Origin: Osedax symbiont Rs1
Lineage (GTDB): Bacteria; Pseudomonadota; Gammaproteobacteria; Pseudomonadales; Balneatricaceae
DNA: 52,431 nucleotides
Reading direction: 5' to 3'
Assembly: GCA_000416275.1 (NCBI GenBank)
Contig: ASZJ01000049.1
Location: 1 to 52,431 of the forward strand
Part shown: positions 15,861 through 25,661 of the stretch, in pieces
How the letters are laid out: every line of letters starts with the position of its first letter
How positions within the stretch are numbered: position 1 is the stretch's first letter
Notes under the pieces: model-generated
What the model saw: only the letters and a program-made list of their open reading frames with translations
Told to the model about the DNA's origin: nothing
Database searches by the model: none
Position numbers and translations under genes: made by a program

Positions 15861-16685
15861 ATGACGGTTTTTTTTATTGGAGCAGGGCCTGGCGATCCAG
15901 AGTTAATGACGCTCAAGGGATTGCGCATTTTAAAATCATGCCCAGTGGTGCTCTACGCAGGCTCTTTGATTCCTAGAGAAGTACTGCAAGAAGTTGAGCA
16001 CAGCGCCGAGCAAATTATAGATACCGCGACCATCAATTTAGATGAAATGGAGCAATATTTTATAAAAGCTCATCGAGCTAATCAAGATGTGGCACGACTG
16101 CAGTGTGGGGACCCTTCACTGTACGGGGCAATTGGCGAGCAAATCCGCCGTTTAGAAAAACTGTCGATCGACTATCAGATTATTCCCGGGGTCAGTGCCG
16201 TCGCAGCGTCAGCGGCCTACCTAGGAAAAGAGCTGACCTTATCTGGGGTATCACAAACCATTATTTTTACCCGCTACGAGGGGAAAACACCTTTTCCCGA
16301 GCGCGAGCGATTGCCGCAATTAGCTCGGGCAGGTGCCACTTTGGCGATTCATCTTGGTGTCACTTACATCAAAAAGATAGTTGCAGAATTGATTCCGCAC
16401 TATGGCGAGGACTGCCCGGTGGCGGTCTGTTATCGCACCTCTTGGCCCGATCAAGACAAGGTGACTGGGACGCTTGCTGACATCAGTGAAAAGGTGCGGC
16501 TCAAAGGCTATAAATTGACGGCTTTAATTATCGTCGGACGAGTGCTAGACACCGAGCATTTCGCTGATTCCCATTTGTACAGTCAAGATAAGCCCAATAT
16601 TTTTCGCAAGCGCAAAGGGGTTATCAATGATTTACAACAGCTTGCAGAACAGACTCAAGTGGACTCTTCAACGACCACCCATTGA
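15861..16685 (+). CDS. cobM: Precorrin-4 C11-methyltransferase (CobM/CbiF)
   Basis: Methylates C-11 of (cobalt-)precorrin-4. The 274-residue protein has GAGPGDPELMTLKG near the N-terminus, VVLYAGSLIP, ARLQCGDPSLYGAIGEQ and TRYEGKTPFPERE. The YAGSLIP and TR.EGKTP features are typical of CobM. A GAGGGAATAATT ribosome region precedes the ATG. Its stop begins a short 12-bp repeat in the spacer to cobW. Confidence 0.95.
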   Translation: MTVFFIGAGPGDPELMTLKGLRILKSCPVVLYAGSLIPREVLQEVEHSAEQIIDTATINLDEMEQYFIKAHRANQDVARLQCGDPSLYGAIGEQIRRLEKLSIDYQIIPGVSAVAASAAYLGKELTLSGVSQTIIFTRYEGKTPFPERERLPQLARAGATLAIHLGVTYIKKIVAELIPHYGEDCPVAVCYRTSWPDQDKVTGTLADISEKVRLKGYKLTALIIVGRVLDTEHFADSHLYSQDKPNIFRKRKGVINDLQQLAEQTQVDSSTTTH

Positions 16686-16718
16686 TAAATGAAGTGATAA
16701 ACCAAGTGATAGCATACA
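16683..16718. repeat. Short 12-bp repeat (2-3 units) after cobM
   Basis: TGATAAATGAAG, TGATAAACCAAG and the partial TGATAGCATACA are adjacent, beginning with the TGA stop of cobM. It is listed because it repeats the pattern seen in other spacers of the cluster. Confidence 0.55.
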
Positions 16719-16750
16719 TTGCTGGCACTCGCTAACCTGGATATTAAAAA

Positions 16751-17830
16751 ATGAAATTGAATAAAATTCCCACTACTATCGTCACTGGTTTTCTCGGCAG
16801 CGGCAAAACTACCTTATTGTCGAATGTCTTAAAACAAGCGGCGGGCAAGCGAATTGCGGTGATCGTCAATGAGTTTGGCGAGCTAGATATAGACTCAGAA
16901 TTACTCCGAAGCTGCCCGATAGATTGCGAAGATGAAGGGGCGACTTTAGTCGAGGGAAAAAATGGCATCTACGAGTTGGCCAATGGCTGCATTTGCTGCA
17001 CGGTAGAGGAAGAGTTTTTACCGGTGATGCTAGAGCTGGTGGAAAGACGTAATGATATCGATCATATTTTAATCGAAACCTCAGGTTTGGCACTGCCTAA
17101 ACCTTTAGTGCAAGCTTTTAATTGGCCGGGTATCAAAGAGCACTGCACTGTCGATGCGGTGATTACCGTGGTTGATGGCCCAGCGATAGCCGCAGGGCGC
17201 TTCGCCTCAAATGAGGAGCAAGTGCAAGCGCAGCGTTTAGCCGATGAGAGTTTAGATCACGATCCCAGCTTGCAAGAGTTATTGGACGACCAGCTGAGTG
17301 CCGCAGATTTAGTGGTGATCAGTAAAAATGACTTACTGGATGCGAGCCAGCGTGCCCGAGTTGATGCAGTGATCAATACGCGACTGCCAAAGAGTGTCAA
17401 AACTTTATATATAGACAATGGTGATGCGCCATTGGATATGCTGTTTGGGATAGGCGCGGCCACCGAAGAGCATATTGATGCGGTGCACAATCATCACGAT
17501 GCGCACCATCAACACGGCCATGAACACAGCCATGCAGAAGATCATTTTGATTCCTTCGTGATTAGTTTAGGCATCGTCGATAGCCAGAAACTGCAGCAGA
17601 TACTTCAGCACTTAATCGATAACAATAATATCTACCGGGCGAAAGGCTTTGCGGCGCTACCTAACAAGCCGATGCGGCAAGTTATTCAAGCGGTTGGCAA
17701 GCGCTTGAATAGCCATTTTGACCGCTTATGGCTGCCGGAGGAAACGGCTAATACGCAGTTGGTGTTTATTGGTAAAGGTATAAACAAAGCCGATATAGAA
17801 CAGGCGCTACAAGCGGCTGTGGTCAAATAA
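16751..17830 (+). CDS. cobW: CobW, G3E GTPase/metallochaperone for corrin metal insertion
   Basis: GTP-dependent chaperone thought to deliver cobalt to the CobN chelatase. Residues 13-21 are the Walker A GFLGSGKTT. The metal-binding CxCC motif is at 80-83 (NGCICCTV), followed by IETSGLA and the base-recognition SKND. A histidine-rich stretch in the second half (HNHHDAHHQHGHEHSH) precedes the C-terminal CobW_C domain. The 359 residues are of normal length. It stands directly before cobN, which supports the chaperone role over the related zinc-homeostasis paralogues. Confidence 0.94.
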   Translation: MKLNKIPTTIVTGFLGSGKTTLLSNVLKQAAGKRIAVIVNEFGELDIDSELLRSCPIDCEDEGATLVEGKNGIYELANGCICCTVEEEFLPVMLELVERRNDIDHILIETSGLALPKPLVQAFNWPGIKEHCTVDAVITVVDGPAIAAGRFASNEEQVQAQRLADESLDHDPSLQELLDDQLSAADLVVISKNDLLDASQRARVDAVINTRLPKSVKTLYIDNGDAPLDMLFGIGAATEEHIDAVHNHHDAHHQHGHEHSHAEDHFDSFVISLGIVDSQKLQQILQHLIDNNNIYRAKGFAALPNKPMRQVIQAVGKRLNSHFDRLWLPEETANTQLVFIGKGINKADIEQALQAAVVK

Positions 17831-17855
17831 TAGTTTGTTTAATACGGATTAGAAA

Positions 17856-20800
17856 ATGCATTTATTGGCTGCAAAACCAGGTGGTTTTGTCGATGAAGAG
17901 GGGATAATCGATCTCGATCAATCCCCCGCAGATATCGTTATTTTAACGGCCGCTGACAGTCAGCTAGCGGCATTATCAGCAGGTTTGCAGGCTAGCAAAT
18001 TGCTTGGCGCGGAAGCTGCGCCGAGCGTCCGTATCGCCAACTGGTTACAGTTGATTAAGCCTGCGGCCTATGACTTGTATGAGCAAAAGGTGCTGTCAGC
18101 GGCAAAAGTGTTGATTGTCTCAATGCTCGGCGGTCGCAGCTATTGGTCTTATGGCTTTGAGCGAATGTGTGAATGGGCGCAACAAGATCAGCGGCGAAAA
18201 CTGATTTTTGTCCCGGGAGATGACAGCGCTGATCCCGAACTGCAAATCGCCAGTAATGTTGAGCCGCTGGTACATACCCGACTGTGGCGCTATTTACGTG
18301 AGAGTGGTATTGAAAATAGCGTGCAGCTACTACATTTTGTCGCCGCTGAATTCTTTGCCATCAACTGGCAGTGGCGCGAGCCGCAAGTACTGCCGCGCGC
18401 ACAATTGTACATGCCGGAAAATCCCTACCGGCAAACCACTTATGAGCAGTGGCAGCAACAGTGGCAAGCGGATGATCGGCAACAGCGCTTAGCTGATCCT
18501 AACGTCGCGATACGCCAGCGTGTGGCGGTGCTGTTTTATCGCAGTCATCTACAATCTGCCAACACCCAAATGTTTGATCAATTTATCTCTCAATTGCGGG
18601 CGGCAGGGCTTAACCCGCTACCGATTGCGATAGCCTCATTAAAAGATCCTGAATCGATAAACTTGGTGAACGCACTGTTGGAAAAGGCCGCTATAAAGCT
18701 GATTCTGAATACCACCGGCTTTGCATCCAATCGCTCTGAGGCGCCGCAACTATCGTCACAGCCGAGTAGCTTCGTCTCTCCATTTACAGCGGATATCCCC
18801 GTTTTACAATGTGTTCTATCCAGCAGTACCTTGCAGGATTGGCAAGGCTCTTCTCAAGGATTGCGCAGCCGCGATGTGGCGATGCAAGTGGCGCTACCGG
18901 AATTAGACGGGCGGATACTCACCCGGGCTATCAGTTTTAAAGGGAGCAGTCACAAAGACCAAGCTGCGCAAGTTGAAGTGGTACGCTATGAGTTGCACTC
19001 AGAGCGGGCCGCTTTTGTGATTGACTTAGCTAAGCGGTATTTACAGCTGAGCAGCAAGCAAAATAAAGATAAAAGTATCGCCTTGATTTTAGCCAACTAT
19101 CCGACCAAAGATGGTCGTATTGGCAATGGGGTTGGTTTAGATACGCCAAATTCTTGCGTCAACATATTGCGGGCACTGCAAGCTGCAGGCTATGAGCTAG
19201 GCGCGAGTATCCCCGAAAATGGCAACGCGCTGATCGAACAACTTTTACAGAGCATCACCAATAACCCGAATACCTTACATTATTTAGGCTGTTGGCAAAG
19301 TATCGCGCTAGACACTTATCAGCAGTTATTTGCCAAGTTACCCGCCGCTAACCAACAGGCGGTATTAGAGCGGTGGGGACCGGCCGAGCAAGACCACAAA
19401 TATCGGGATGGGCGGATTATGATCGCCGGTATTCGCCTCGGTACGCTCTTCATTGGTATTCAACCCGCGAGGGGGTTTAATCTAGACTTGTTGGCAAATT
19501 ATCACGACCCGGATTTAGTGCCGCCGCACAGTTATCTAGCTTTCTATTTTTGGCTTAAAGAAGTCTACAAAATTGATGCCGTAGTCCATGTGGGCAAGCA
19601 CGGTAATTTAGAGTGGTTACCGGGAAAAGGGTTGGCCCTCTCTGAGCAGTGCTGGCCAGATATTGCGCTGGGTCCAGTGCCGCATTTTTATCCCTTTATC
19701 GTCAATGATCCAGGGGAGGGAGCGCAAGCTAAACGCCGCGCACAGGCAGTGATTATCGATCATTTGATGCCGCCGATGTCCAGAGCTGAAACCTATGGTG
19801 AACTCGCTGAGTTGGAAGCCTTAGTAGATGAGTACTATCAAGCTTTAGGTATGGATCAGCGCCGTGAGACTTGGCTGAGAGAAAAAATATTAGAGCAAGT
19901 GCAAAGCACTCACGTACTGGAAGAGTTGGCGATAGGAAAAACCGCAGCAAAAGCTGGTGACAGTCAGGGGCAAACTGAGCGAGAAGATCAAGTGCTCAAC
20001 CAGCTGGATACTTATCTATGCGATATTAAAGAAGCGCAAATTCGCCATGGATTACATATTCTCGGCGAGTTGCCAGCCAACCATAAGCTGGTGGATACCA
20101 TCATTGCACTACTGCGCTTACCGAGGGGCAGCGCAGTTAACGATGCGGGCTTGTTACACAATATGGCGATAGATTTTTCTTTAAAAGTCGAAGGTGCAGA
20201 GGAAGGTGCATACTTTGATCCCAGCAGTGCCACAGTGCAGCAGTGGCAGGGCGTTCGCCCGGATGTATTGCAACAAGTGAGCAGTGATCTATGGCGCACC
20301 CAAGCAGATACCAGAGAGCGATTAGAACAGCTGGCGATTGTCTGGGTTAATCGCTATGTGATAGGTGCGCACAGTTTATCTGAACTGGCTGCCTACCCGC
20401 GTATAACAAGTCAGTTAAATTATTGTAAACAAACCATTAAAGCGGTATTAGAAGAGTCGGTCAGCAATGAGTTAAGTGCGCTGGTCGATGGCTTAAATGG
20501 CCAGTTTGTGGCGCCGGGTCCCAGTGGTGCGCCGACTAGGGGTCGTTTAGATACCTTGCCGACCGGCAGAAATTTCTTTTCTTTAGATAATAGATCGGTG
20601 CCCTCGGCCGCTGCCTGGGCGCTGGGACAAAAATCGGCACAGGCATTAATTGACCGTCATTTACAAGAGCATGGTGAGTATCCACAACAGTTGGGTTTGT
20701 CAGTATGGGGAACTGCGACGATGCGCACTGGCGGCGATGATATTGCCCAAGCATTCGCATTGATGGGGGTTAGGCCAGTGTGGGCGGTGGGCTCGCAGCG

Positions 20801-21779
20801 AGTCGTCGATATTGAAGTAATTCCCTGCATGCAGCTGGGAAGACCTAGAGTCGATGTAACCTTGCGCGTTTCAGGTTTTTTCCGCGATGCTTTTGCCAAT
20901 GTGATGAAGCTTTACGACTGCGCTGTGCAGGCCATCGCGAGCATGGACGATCCGGGCGATAGCAATGTTATCGCCAGCAATATTGAGCGGCGCACGGCAC
21001 AGCTTGTCGCGCAAGGCTTGAGTGCCGAGCAAGCGCAAAGGCAGGCGAGTTATCGGGTCTTTGGCTCAAAACCTGGCGCTTATGGCGCTGGGCTGCAAGG
21101 GTTGATTGACGAGCGGTGCTGGGAGCAGGCGAGTGATCTGGCAGATGCTTATTTAAATTGGGGTGGCTATGCTTACACCAATAGCGACACCGATGCAGAG
21201 CAGGCCATTGACGCCTTTAAATATCAGCTTTCGAATTTAGATGTGGTGGTGCAAAACCAAGATAACCGCGAACACGATATATTAGACTCAGATGACTATT
21301 ATCAGTTTCAGGGGGGAATGAGCAATGCGGTGACAATACTGTCTGGGCGAGCCCCGAGCATTTATCACGCGGATCACGCCAACCCAGAAAAACCGGTGAT
21401 TAGAACCTTAAAAGAAGAGCTAAATAGAGTGCTGCGCTCGCGGGTCTTAAATCCAAAGTGGATAGCGGCCATGCGAGAGCACGGCTACAAAGGCGCTTTT
21501 GAAATGACTGCCAGTGTCGATTATATGTTTGCCTATGATGCGACCACTAACTTGATTGATGATTATCAATACCAGAAAGTGGCAGATGCGCTGTTATTTG
21601 ATCCGCAAAATCAACAGTTCCTGCAAGCCAACAATCCGCATGCGATGGAGGAAATGGCAGAGCGCTTACTCGAGGCTACGCAGCGCGGTCTGTGGCAGAA
21701 CCCCGATGGCTATCAAGAAAAATTGCAAGATTTATTACTCAGCTTAGATGAGCAACAAGAAATGGGATTGACCGAGTGA
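17856..21779 (+). CDS. cobN: Cobaltochelatase large subunit CobN
   Basis: Catalytic subunit of the ATP-dependent, late cobalt-insertion enzyme. At 1307 residues it matches CobN/BchH in length. It has the family block VVHVGKHGNLEWLPGKG and the following DIALGPVPHFYPFIVNDPGEG, with YHDPDLVPPHSYLAFYFW before them. The C-terminal half includes GRNFFSLDNRSVPS and LSVWGTATMRTGGDDIAQA. The required AAA-VWA partner opens the cluster and CobW lies immediately upstream. Its presence beside CbiX, CbiD and CbiG makes the pathway type ambiguous. The TGA stop overlaps the GTG of cobQ. Confidence 0.97.
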   Translation: MHLLAAKPGGFVDEEGIIDLDQSPADIVILTAADSQLAALSAGLQASKLLGAEAAPSVRIANWLQLIKPAAYDLYEQKVLSAAKVLIVSMLGGRSYWSYGFERMCEWAQQDQRRKLIFVPGDDSADPELQIASNVEPLVHTRLWRYLRESGIENSVQLLHFVAAEFFAINWQWREPQVLPRAQLYMPENPYRQTTYEQWQQQWQADDRQQRLADPNVAIRQRVAVLFYRSHLQSANTQMFDQFISQLRAAGLNPLPIAIASLKDPESINLVNALLEKAAIKLILNTTGFASNRSEAPQLSSQPSSFVSPFTADIPVLQCVLSSSTLQDWQGSSQGLRSRDVAMQVALPELDGRILTRAISFKGSSHKDQAAQVEVVRYELHSERAAFVIDLAKRYLQLSSKQNKDKSIALILANYPTKDGRIGNGVGLDTPNSCVNILRALQAAGYELGASIPENGNALIEQLLQSITNNPNTLHYLGCWQSIALDTYQQLFAKLPAANQQAVLERWGPAEQDHKYRDGRIMIAGIRLGTLFIGIQPARGFNLDLLANYHDPDLVPPHSYLAFYFWLKEVYKIDAVVHVGKHGNLEWLPGKGLALSEQCWPDIALGPVPHFYPFIVNDPGEGAQAKRRAQAVIIDHLMPPMSRAETYGELAELEALVDEYYQALGMDQRRETWLREKILEQVQSTHVLEELAIGKTAAKAGDSQGQTEREDQVLNQLDTYLCDIKEAQIRHGLHILGELPANHKLVDTIIALLRLPRGSAVNDAGLLHNMAIDFSLKVEGAEEGAYFDPSSATVQQWQGVRPDVLQQVSSDLWRTQADTRERLEQLAIVWVNRYVIGAHSLSELAAYPRITSQLNYCKQTIKAVLEESVSNELSALVDGLNGQFVAPGPSGAPTRGRLDTLPTGRNFFSLDNRSVPSAAAWALGQKSAQALIDRHLQEHGEYPQQLGLSVWGTATMRTGGDDIAQAFALMGVRPVWAVGSQRVVDIEVIPCMQLGRPRVDVTLRVSGFFRDAFANVMKLYDCAVQAIASMDDPGDSNVIASNIERRTAQLVAQGLSAEQAQRQASYRVFGSKPGAYGAGLQGLIDERCWEQASDLADAYLNWGGYAYTNSDTDAEQAIDAFKYQLSNLDVVVQNQDNREHDILDSDDYYQFQGGMSNAVTILSGRAPSIYHADHANPEKPVIRTLKEELNRVLRSRVLNPKWIAAMREHGYKGAFEMTASVDYMFAYDATTNLIDDYQYQKVADALLFDPQNQQFLQANNPHAMEEMAERLLEATQRGLWQNPDGYQEKLQDLLLSLDEQQEMGLTE

Positions 21780-23377
21780 CAGTTTTTAAAAATCCGCACA
21801 GTTTAATGGTGCAAGGTACCACCTCGGATGCAGGAAAGAGCGTCATAGTCACCGCCCTGTGTCGTATCTTGGCGCGTAAAGGTATCTCGGTCGCGCCGTT
21901 TAAATCACAAAATATGGCGCTGAACAGTGCCGTGACTAAAGAGGGAGGAGAGATCGGCCGCGCCCAAGCTGTGCAAGCGCAGGGGGCCAATTTGTCGCCG
22001 AGTATTTTGATGAATCCGGTGCTGTTAAAGCCCAACTCAGATATAGGCTCACAAGTCATAGTCAACGGTCAGTCGATCGGTAATATGCAGGCCCGTGAGT
22101 ATCACCAATTTAAACCGCAGTTGCTAAAAACCGTTCTAAAAACTTATCGAAAGTTGCAGGCGTTACACCCGGTGATCATTATCGAAGGGGCGGGCTCTCC
22201 GGCAGAAATAAATTTGCGCGAGCACGATATTGCCAATATGGGGCTGGCGGAGGCGATTGACTGTCCGGTGGTGATCGTTGCAGATATTGATCGGGGCGGG
22301 GTGTTCGCTCACCTATACGGTACTTTCGCACTGTTGAGTGCCACCGAGCAGCAAAGGGTACAAGGTTTTATCATCAATCGCTTTAGAGGGGATGTCAGTT
22401 TGTTACAGCCAGGCCTAGACTGGCTGGAAAAAAAGACCGGAGTACCGACTATCGCGGTGATTCCCTACCTGACTAATTTACATATTGAATCTGAAGACGC
22501 GGTCGCCCAAGTGCAGGTAAATTCATCTAAATCTAAGCAGATAGCGCCGTTTAAAGTGGTAGTGGCGCTGTACCCAAGAGCCAGTAATCACACGGATTTC
22601 GATGTGCTTAGATTGCACCCCGAGATTGACTGTGAATTTTTAAGGGACAGCCAGCTATTTCAGGGAGCGGACTTGATTATCTTACCTGGCAGCAAGAATG
22701 TCAGCGGCGATCTGCGCTGGCTGATGGAGACCGGTTGGCAGCCAATCATTGAACGTCATCTGCGCTTTGGTGGCAAAGTGCTAGGCATTTGTGGGGGCTA
22801 TCAAATGCTCGGTACAGTAGTACATGATCCGCAGGAGGTAGAAAGTACCGCGGGCTCAAGTGCGGCTTTAAAACTACTGGATATAGAAACCACTTTAAAG
22901 GCAGTGAAAACCTTGACCAATGTTGAAGGTCATTGCCTGTACACGGGCAAGGCGGTACGCGGCTATGAAATACATGCCGGCATCAGTACCGGTGACGCCC
23001 TTCAGCGCCCTTGGTTTAGTCTGATTAAAACCGCCAAGAAGAGCGACTTGGCAGCTGCTTCGCTCGAGCCCGCAGCCCCGATTCGCTATGTTGATGGCGC
23101 TAGAAATGCTGAAGACAATATCCGTGGCACCTATTTGCATGGGCTTTTAGAAGACGCTGAAATGCGCAACAGCATCTTAAATTGGGCGGGAATGCAGCAA
23201 GTGACCTCTTTCGACTACCAGCAATTTAGAGAGGCGCAAATAGAGCGATTGGCCGATGCGGTTGCAGAGAGTTTGCCCTTTCAGCAATTAGCCGATTTAC
23301 TAGCCTTAGCTAGCTTAAAGTTAGTGAGCCCCGTAGCCGGTGAAAAATTGGGCGAGGCCAGTCAGCATGTTGTTTAA
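21776..23377 (+). CDS. cobQ: Cobyric acid synthase (CobQ/CbiP)
   Basis: Amidates four side chains (b, d, e, g) of adenosylcobyrinic a,c-diamide. The N-terminal domain has VQGTTSDAGKSVIVTALCRIL (dethiobiotin-synthetase-like fold) and FKSQNMALNSAV. The glutaminase domain has the nucleophile Cys339 in GICGGYQML and a histidine in GTYLHGLLED. At 533 residues it is slightly longer than usual. Start is GTG overlapping the cobN stop by 4 bp. The 3' end overlaps the preferred cbiB start by 11 bp. Confidence 0.96.
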   Translation: MTVFKNPHSLMVQGTTSDAGKSVIVTALCRILARKGISVAPFKSQNMALNSAVTKEGGEIGRAQAVQAQGANLSPSILMNPVLLKPNSDIGSQVIVNGQSIGNMQAREYHQFKPQLLKTVLKTYRKLQALHPVIIIEGAGSPAEINLREHDIANMGLAEAIDCPVVIVADIDRGGVFAHLYGTFALLSATEQQRVQGFIINRFRGDVSLLQPGLDWLEKKTGVPTIAVIPYLTNLHIESEDAVAQVQVNSSKSKQIAPFKVVVALYPRASNHTDFDVLRLHPEIDCEFLRDSQLFQGADLIILPGSKNVSGDLRWLMETGWQPIIERHLRFGGKVLGICGGYQMLGTVVHDPQEVESTAGSSAALKLLDIETTLKAVKTLTNVEGHCLYTGKAVRGYEIHAGISTGDALQRPWFSLIKTAKKSDLAAASLEPAAPIRYVDGARNAEDNIRGTYLHGLLEDAEMRNSILNWAGMQQVTSFDYQQFREAQIERLADAVAESLPFQQLADLLALASLKLVSPVAGEKLGEASQHVV

Positions 23378-24314
23378 TCTTGCAGTGCTCTTATTGGCGT
23401 TAATTTTAGATTATAAATTTTCTGAAGTGTCACGCCATCATCCACTGGTTTACTTCGGCAGCTTCGCCAATCAGCTAGAACTAAAATTGCGCAATCTTGC
23501 AAGGCAAGCGTTTGCGGTGCGTATTTTAGGGCTAGTCGCCTGGATGTTGGCGGTCATTCCTCTGACTTATCTCAGTTATTTGCTCGAGGAGCTTATCGCG
23601 CAAAGTGGCTTTTATCAGCTGTTCGGCTCCTGGCTTTATGCGGGGCTGGTGCTTTATATTGCACTTGGCTGGCGCAGTCTAAAAACTCATGCGCAAGCGA
23701 TCATCACACCGTTGAAGAGTGCTGATATAGACAGCGCAAGGCGTGCGCTTAGTCATATTGTGAGTCGAGATACAGAGCAGCTGAACAGCGGGCAAATCAG
23801 CAATGCAGCGACAGAGTCAGTATTAGAAAATGGTGCCGATGCGATATTTGCGGCAATATTTTGGTTTGTCATTTTAGGTGTTCCAGGCGTAGTGCTGTAT
23901 CGAGCTGCCAACACTCTGGATGCTATGTGGGGTTACAAAAATCCACGCTACTTATATTTTGGCTGGGCCGCCGCGCGGCTTGACGATCTGTTGAATTATA
24001 TTCCGGCCAGGTTATCCGCTCTCAGCTACGCGCTGTTAGGTAATTGCCAGGCGGCGTTAAACTGCTGGAAGTCACAAGGGGTTAACTGGAAAAGCCCGAA
24101 TGCTGGCCCGGTTATGGCCGCCGGAGCTGGGGCGATTAATGTGCGCTTAGGAGGCGGGTCAAATTACCATGGGAAGTGGCAAGATCGCCCAGTGCTCGGT
24201 CCTGAAAACGGCAGCGAAGCCAGTTATGTAGCGATTGAAGCGGCGTGCTTTTTAGTAGATAGAGTGCTGTTTTTGTGGGTGGCGGTACTGTGGTTCGCCG
24301 CTTGGTTGAGCTAG
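23367..24314 (+). CDS. cbiB: Adenosylcobinamide-phosphate synthase CbiB (CobD of the aerobic nomenclature)
   Basis: Integral membrane enzyme that attaches aminopropanol (or its phosphate) to adenosylcobyric acid. Several hydrophobic segments are visible, and family blocks HHPLVYFG, TESVLENGADAIFAAIFWF, ANTLDAMWGYKNPRYLYFGWAAARLDDLLNYIPAR and APNAG-like (SPNAGPVMAAGAGAINVRLGG) are clear. ATG 23367 (315 residues) is preferred because the family starts close to its first hydrophobic helix; a GTG at 23340 would add nine residues. Just after the stop a 13-bp repeat array begins. Confidence 0.94.
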   Translation: MLFNLAVLLLALILDYKFSEVSRHHPLVYFGSFANQLELKLRNLARQAFAVRILGLVAWMLAVIPLTYLSYLLEELIAQSGFYQLFGSWLYAGLVLYIALGWRSLKTHAQAIITPLKSADIDSARRALSHIVSRDTEQLNSGQISNAATESVLENGADAIFAAIFWFVILGVPGVVLYRAANTLDAMWGYKNPRYLYFGWAAARLDDLLNYIPARLSALSYALLGNCQAALNCWKSQGVNWKSPNAGPVMAAGAGAINVRLGGGSNYHGKWQDRPVLGPENGSEASYVAIEAACFLVDRVLFLWVAVLWFAAWLS

Positions 24315-24319
24315 CTATT

Positions 24320-24475
24320 ATGGCCGGTAATCATGGATAGCAATAATGGGTGATAATTATGGATAGCAGCTATGGATAACAAGAATGAATAGCAAGAATG
24401 GACAGCAAGAATGGACAGCAAGAATGGATAGCAGCTATGGATAACAAGAATGGATAACAAGAATGGGCAGCGGCA
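24320..24475. repeat. 13-bp tandem repeat, twelve units, containing the cobD start
   Basis: Twelve gap-free 13-mers, each starting ATG (most often ATGGATAACAAGA, ATGGACAGCAAGA or ATGGATAGCAGCT), run from 24320 to 24475. In the canonical units the ATG opens a six-codon frame closed by a TAG or TAA supplied by the next unit. Only the ATG at 24450 stays open, because the last unit reads ATGGGCAGC in place of ATGGATAAC, and this is the cobD start. Confidence 0.92.
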
Positions 24476-25652
24476 AATAGCGGGTGATGCAGTGAGTTCT
24501 CCCTCGCCAGCAGTGAAGCATCATGGCTTGCATGGTGGCGATATCATCAGTGCCAGCGCGCAATACCAGCTGGCCATTGAAGATTGGATTGATCTCTCCA
24601 CCGGCTTAAATTCAGACAGCTATCCGCTGCCGAATATTCCAGCGTCAGTCTTTCAACACTTGCCGTATCTACAGCCGGAATTTATAAGTGCCGCGACCAG
24701 TTACTATGGCAGCGAGCTGGGAATTCCAATTATCGGCTCGCAAATGTTGATTCAAAGATTGCCACAGTGTGTGGCTAGATATCCAGTGTTACTACCTGAT
24801 ATCGGGTATAGCGAGCATCGGGACAGTTGGCGAAATGACGGTTTTGAACTGCACTACTACCCGGCCAAAAATCATCGACAGGCGATCGCCAGCATTAGCC
24901 AGGCGATTGGCGCGAATCCCAAACAACATTTGGTGGTGATTAACCCGAATAATCCCAGTGGCTTATTAATAGCCCCAGAACAGCTGATTGCATGGGCTGG
25001 GCAACTGGCCGCTGGTTGCTACGTGATCGTCGACGAAGCATTTATGGATATGACACCGCAATGCTCGGTTTTAAACTATCATTGGCCAGACAATATGCTA
25101 GTGTTGCGCTCCTTCGGCAAATTTTTTGGTTTAGCGGGTATCCGCATTGGCTTCGTCTTCTGCCAAGCTGAATTAAGAGCGAAAATTGAGCAGCAGCTAG
25201 GTCTGTGGATGATTAATGGCCCAGCGCAATATATAGCCACTAAGGCGATGTTAGATACCCACTGGCAGCAGCTGGCGCGGGGCAACATCGACAGCGCGGC
25301 AAAGCAGACCCGAGAGCTGTGCGCACCGCTACTGGTGAAAGTAGCAAGCCTAGTGGCGGCTGACAAGGCGTTTGTCGCAGCTAACTCTGAGTTAGGGCGA
25401 GGAATTCCCTGGCAGGTTGAGCAAGCGTTGTTCAGCAGTTATCTGCTGCCTTTAGCGCTGGCTCTAGCGATACAGCAACACTTCGCCAAAGCGGCCATTT
25501 TGTTAAGAGTAATCCATCTAGAAAACCAGGCAGTTGACACTGCGATACTGCGTATTGGAGTGTTGGGACTAAATGATAGAGAGGGGCATCAGCGGCTTGC
25601 TGAATGCATTCTACAGTTTTGTAAAAAATCTGTGTTAGCGATTGAATATTAA
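24450..25652 (+). CDS. cobD: L-threonine-O-3-phosphate decarboxylase (CobD; CobC in Pseudomonas nomenclature)
   Basis: PLP enzyme that supplies (R)-1-aminopropan-2-ol phosphate for the nucleotide loop. Class I/II aminotransferase features are present: an early HGGD motif (HGLHGGDI), DLSTGLNSDSYPLP, VINPNNPSG, VIVDEAFMD and the PLP lysine Lys224 in RSFGKFFGLAGIRIGF. The 400 residues are somewhat longer than the usual ~340-360. The first ~25 residues, partly encoded by the 13-bp repeat, look non-conserved. There is no recognisable ribosome site upstream, only repeat units. The stop is followed 9 bp later by cbiX. Confidence 0.93.
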   Translation: MDNKNGQRQIAGDAVSSPSPAVKHHGLHGGDIISASAQYQLAIEDWIDLSTGLNSDSYPLPNIPASVFQHLPYLQPEFISAATSYYGSELGIPIIGSQMLIQRLPQCVARYPVLLPDIGYSEHRDSWRNDGFELHYYPAKNHRQAIASISQAIGANPKQHLVVINPNNPSGLLIAPEQLIAWAGQLAAGCYVIVDEAFMDMTPQCSVLNYHWPDNMLVLRSFGKFFGLAGIRIGFVFCQAELRAKIEQQLGLWMINGPAQYIATKAMLDTHWQQLARGNIDSAAKQTRELCAPLLVKVASLVAADKAFVAANSELGRGIPWQVEQALFSSYLLPLALALAIQQHFAKAAILLRVIHLENQAVDTAILRIGVLGLNDREGHQRLAECILQFCKKSVLAIEY

Positions 25653-25661
25653 GAGTTGATT

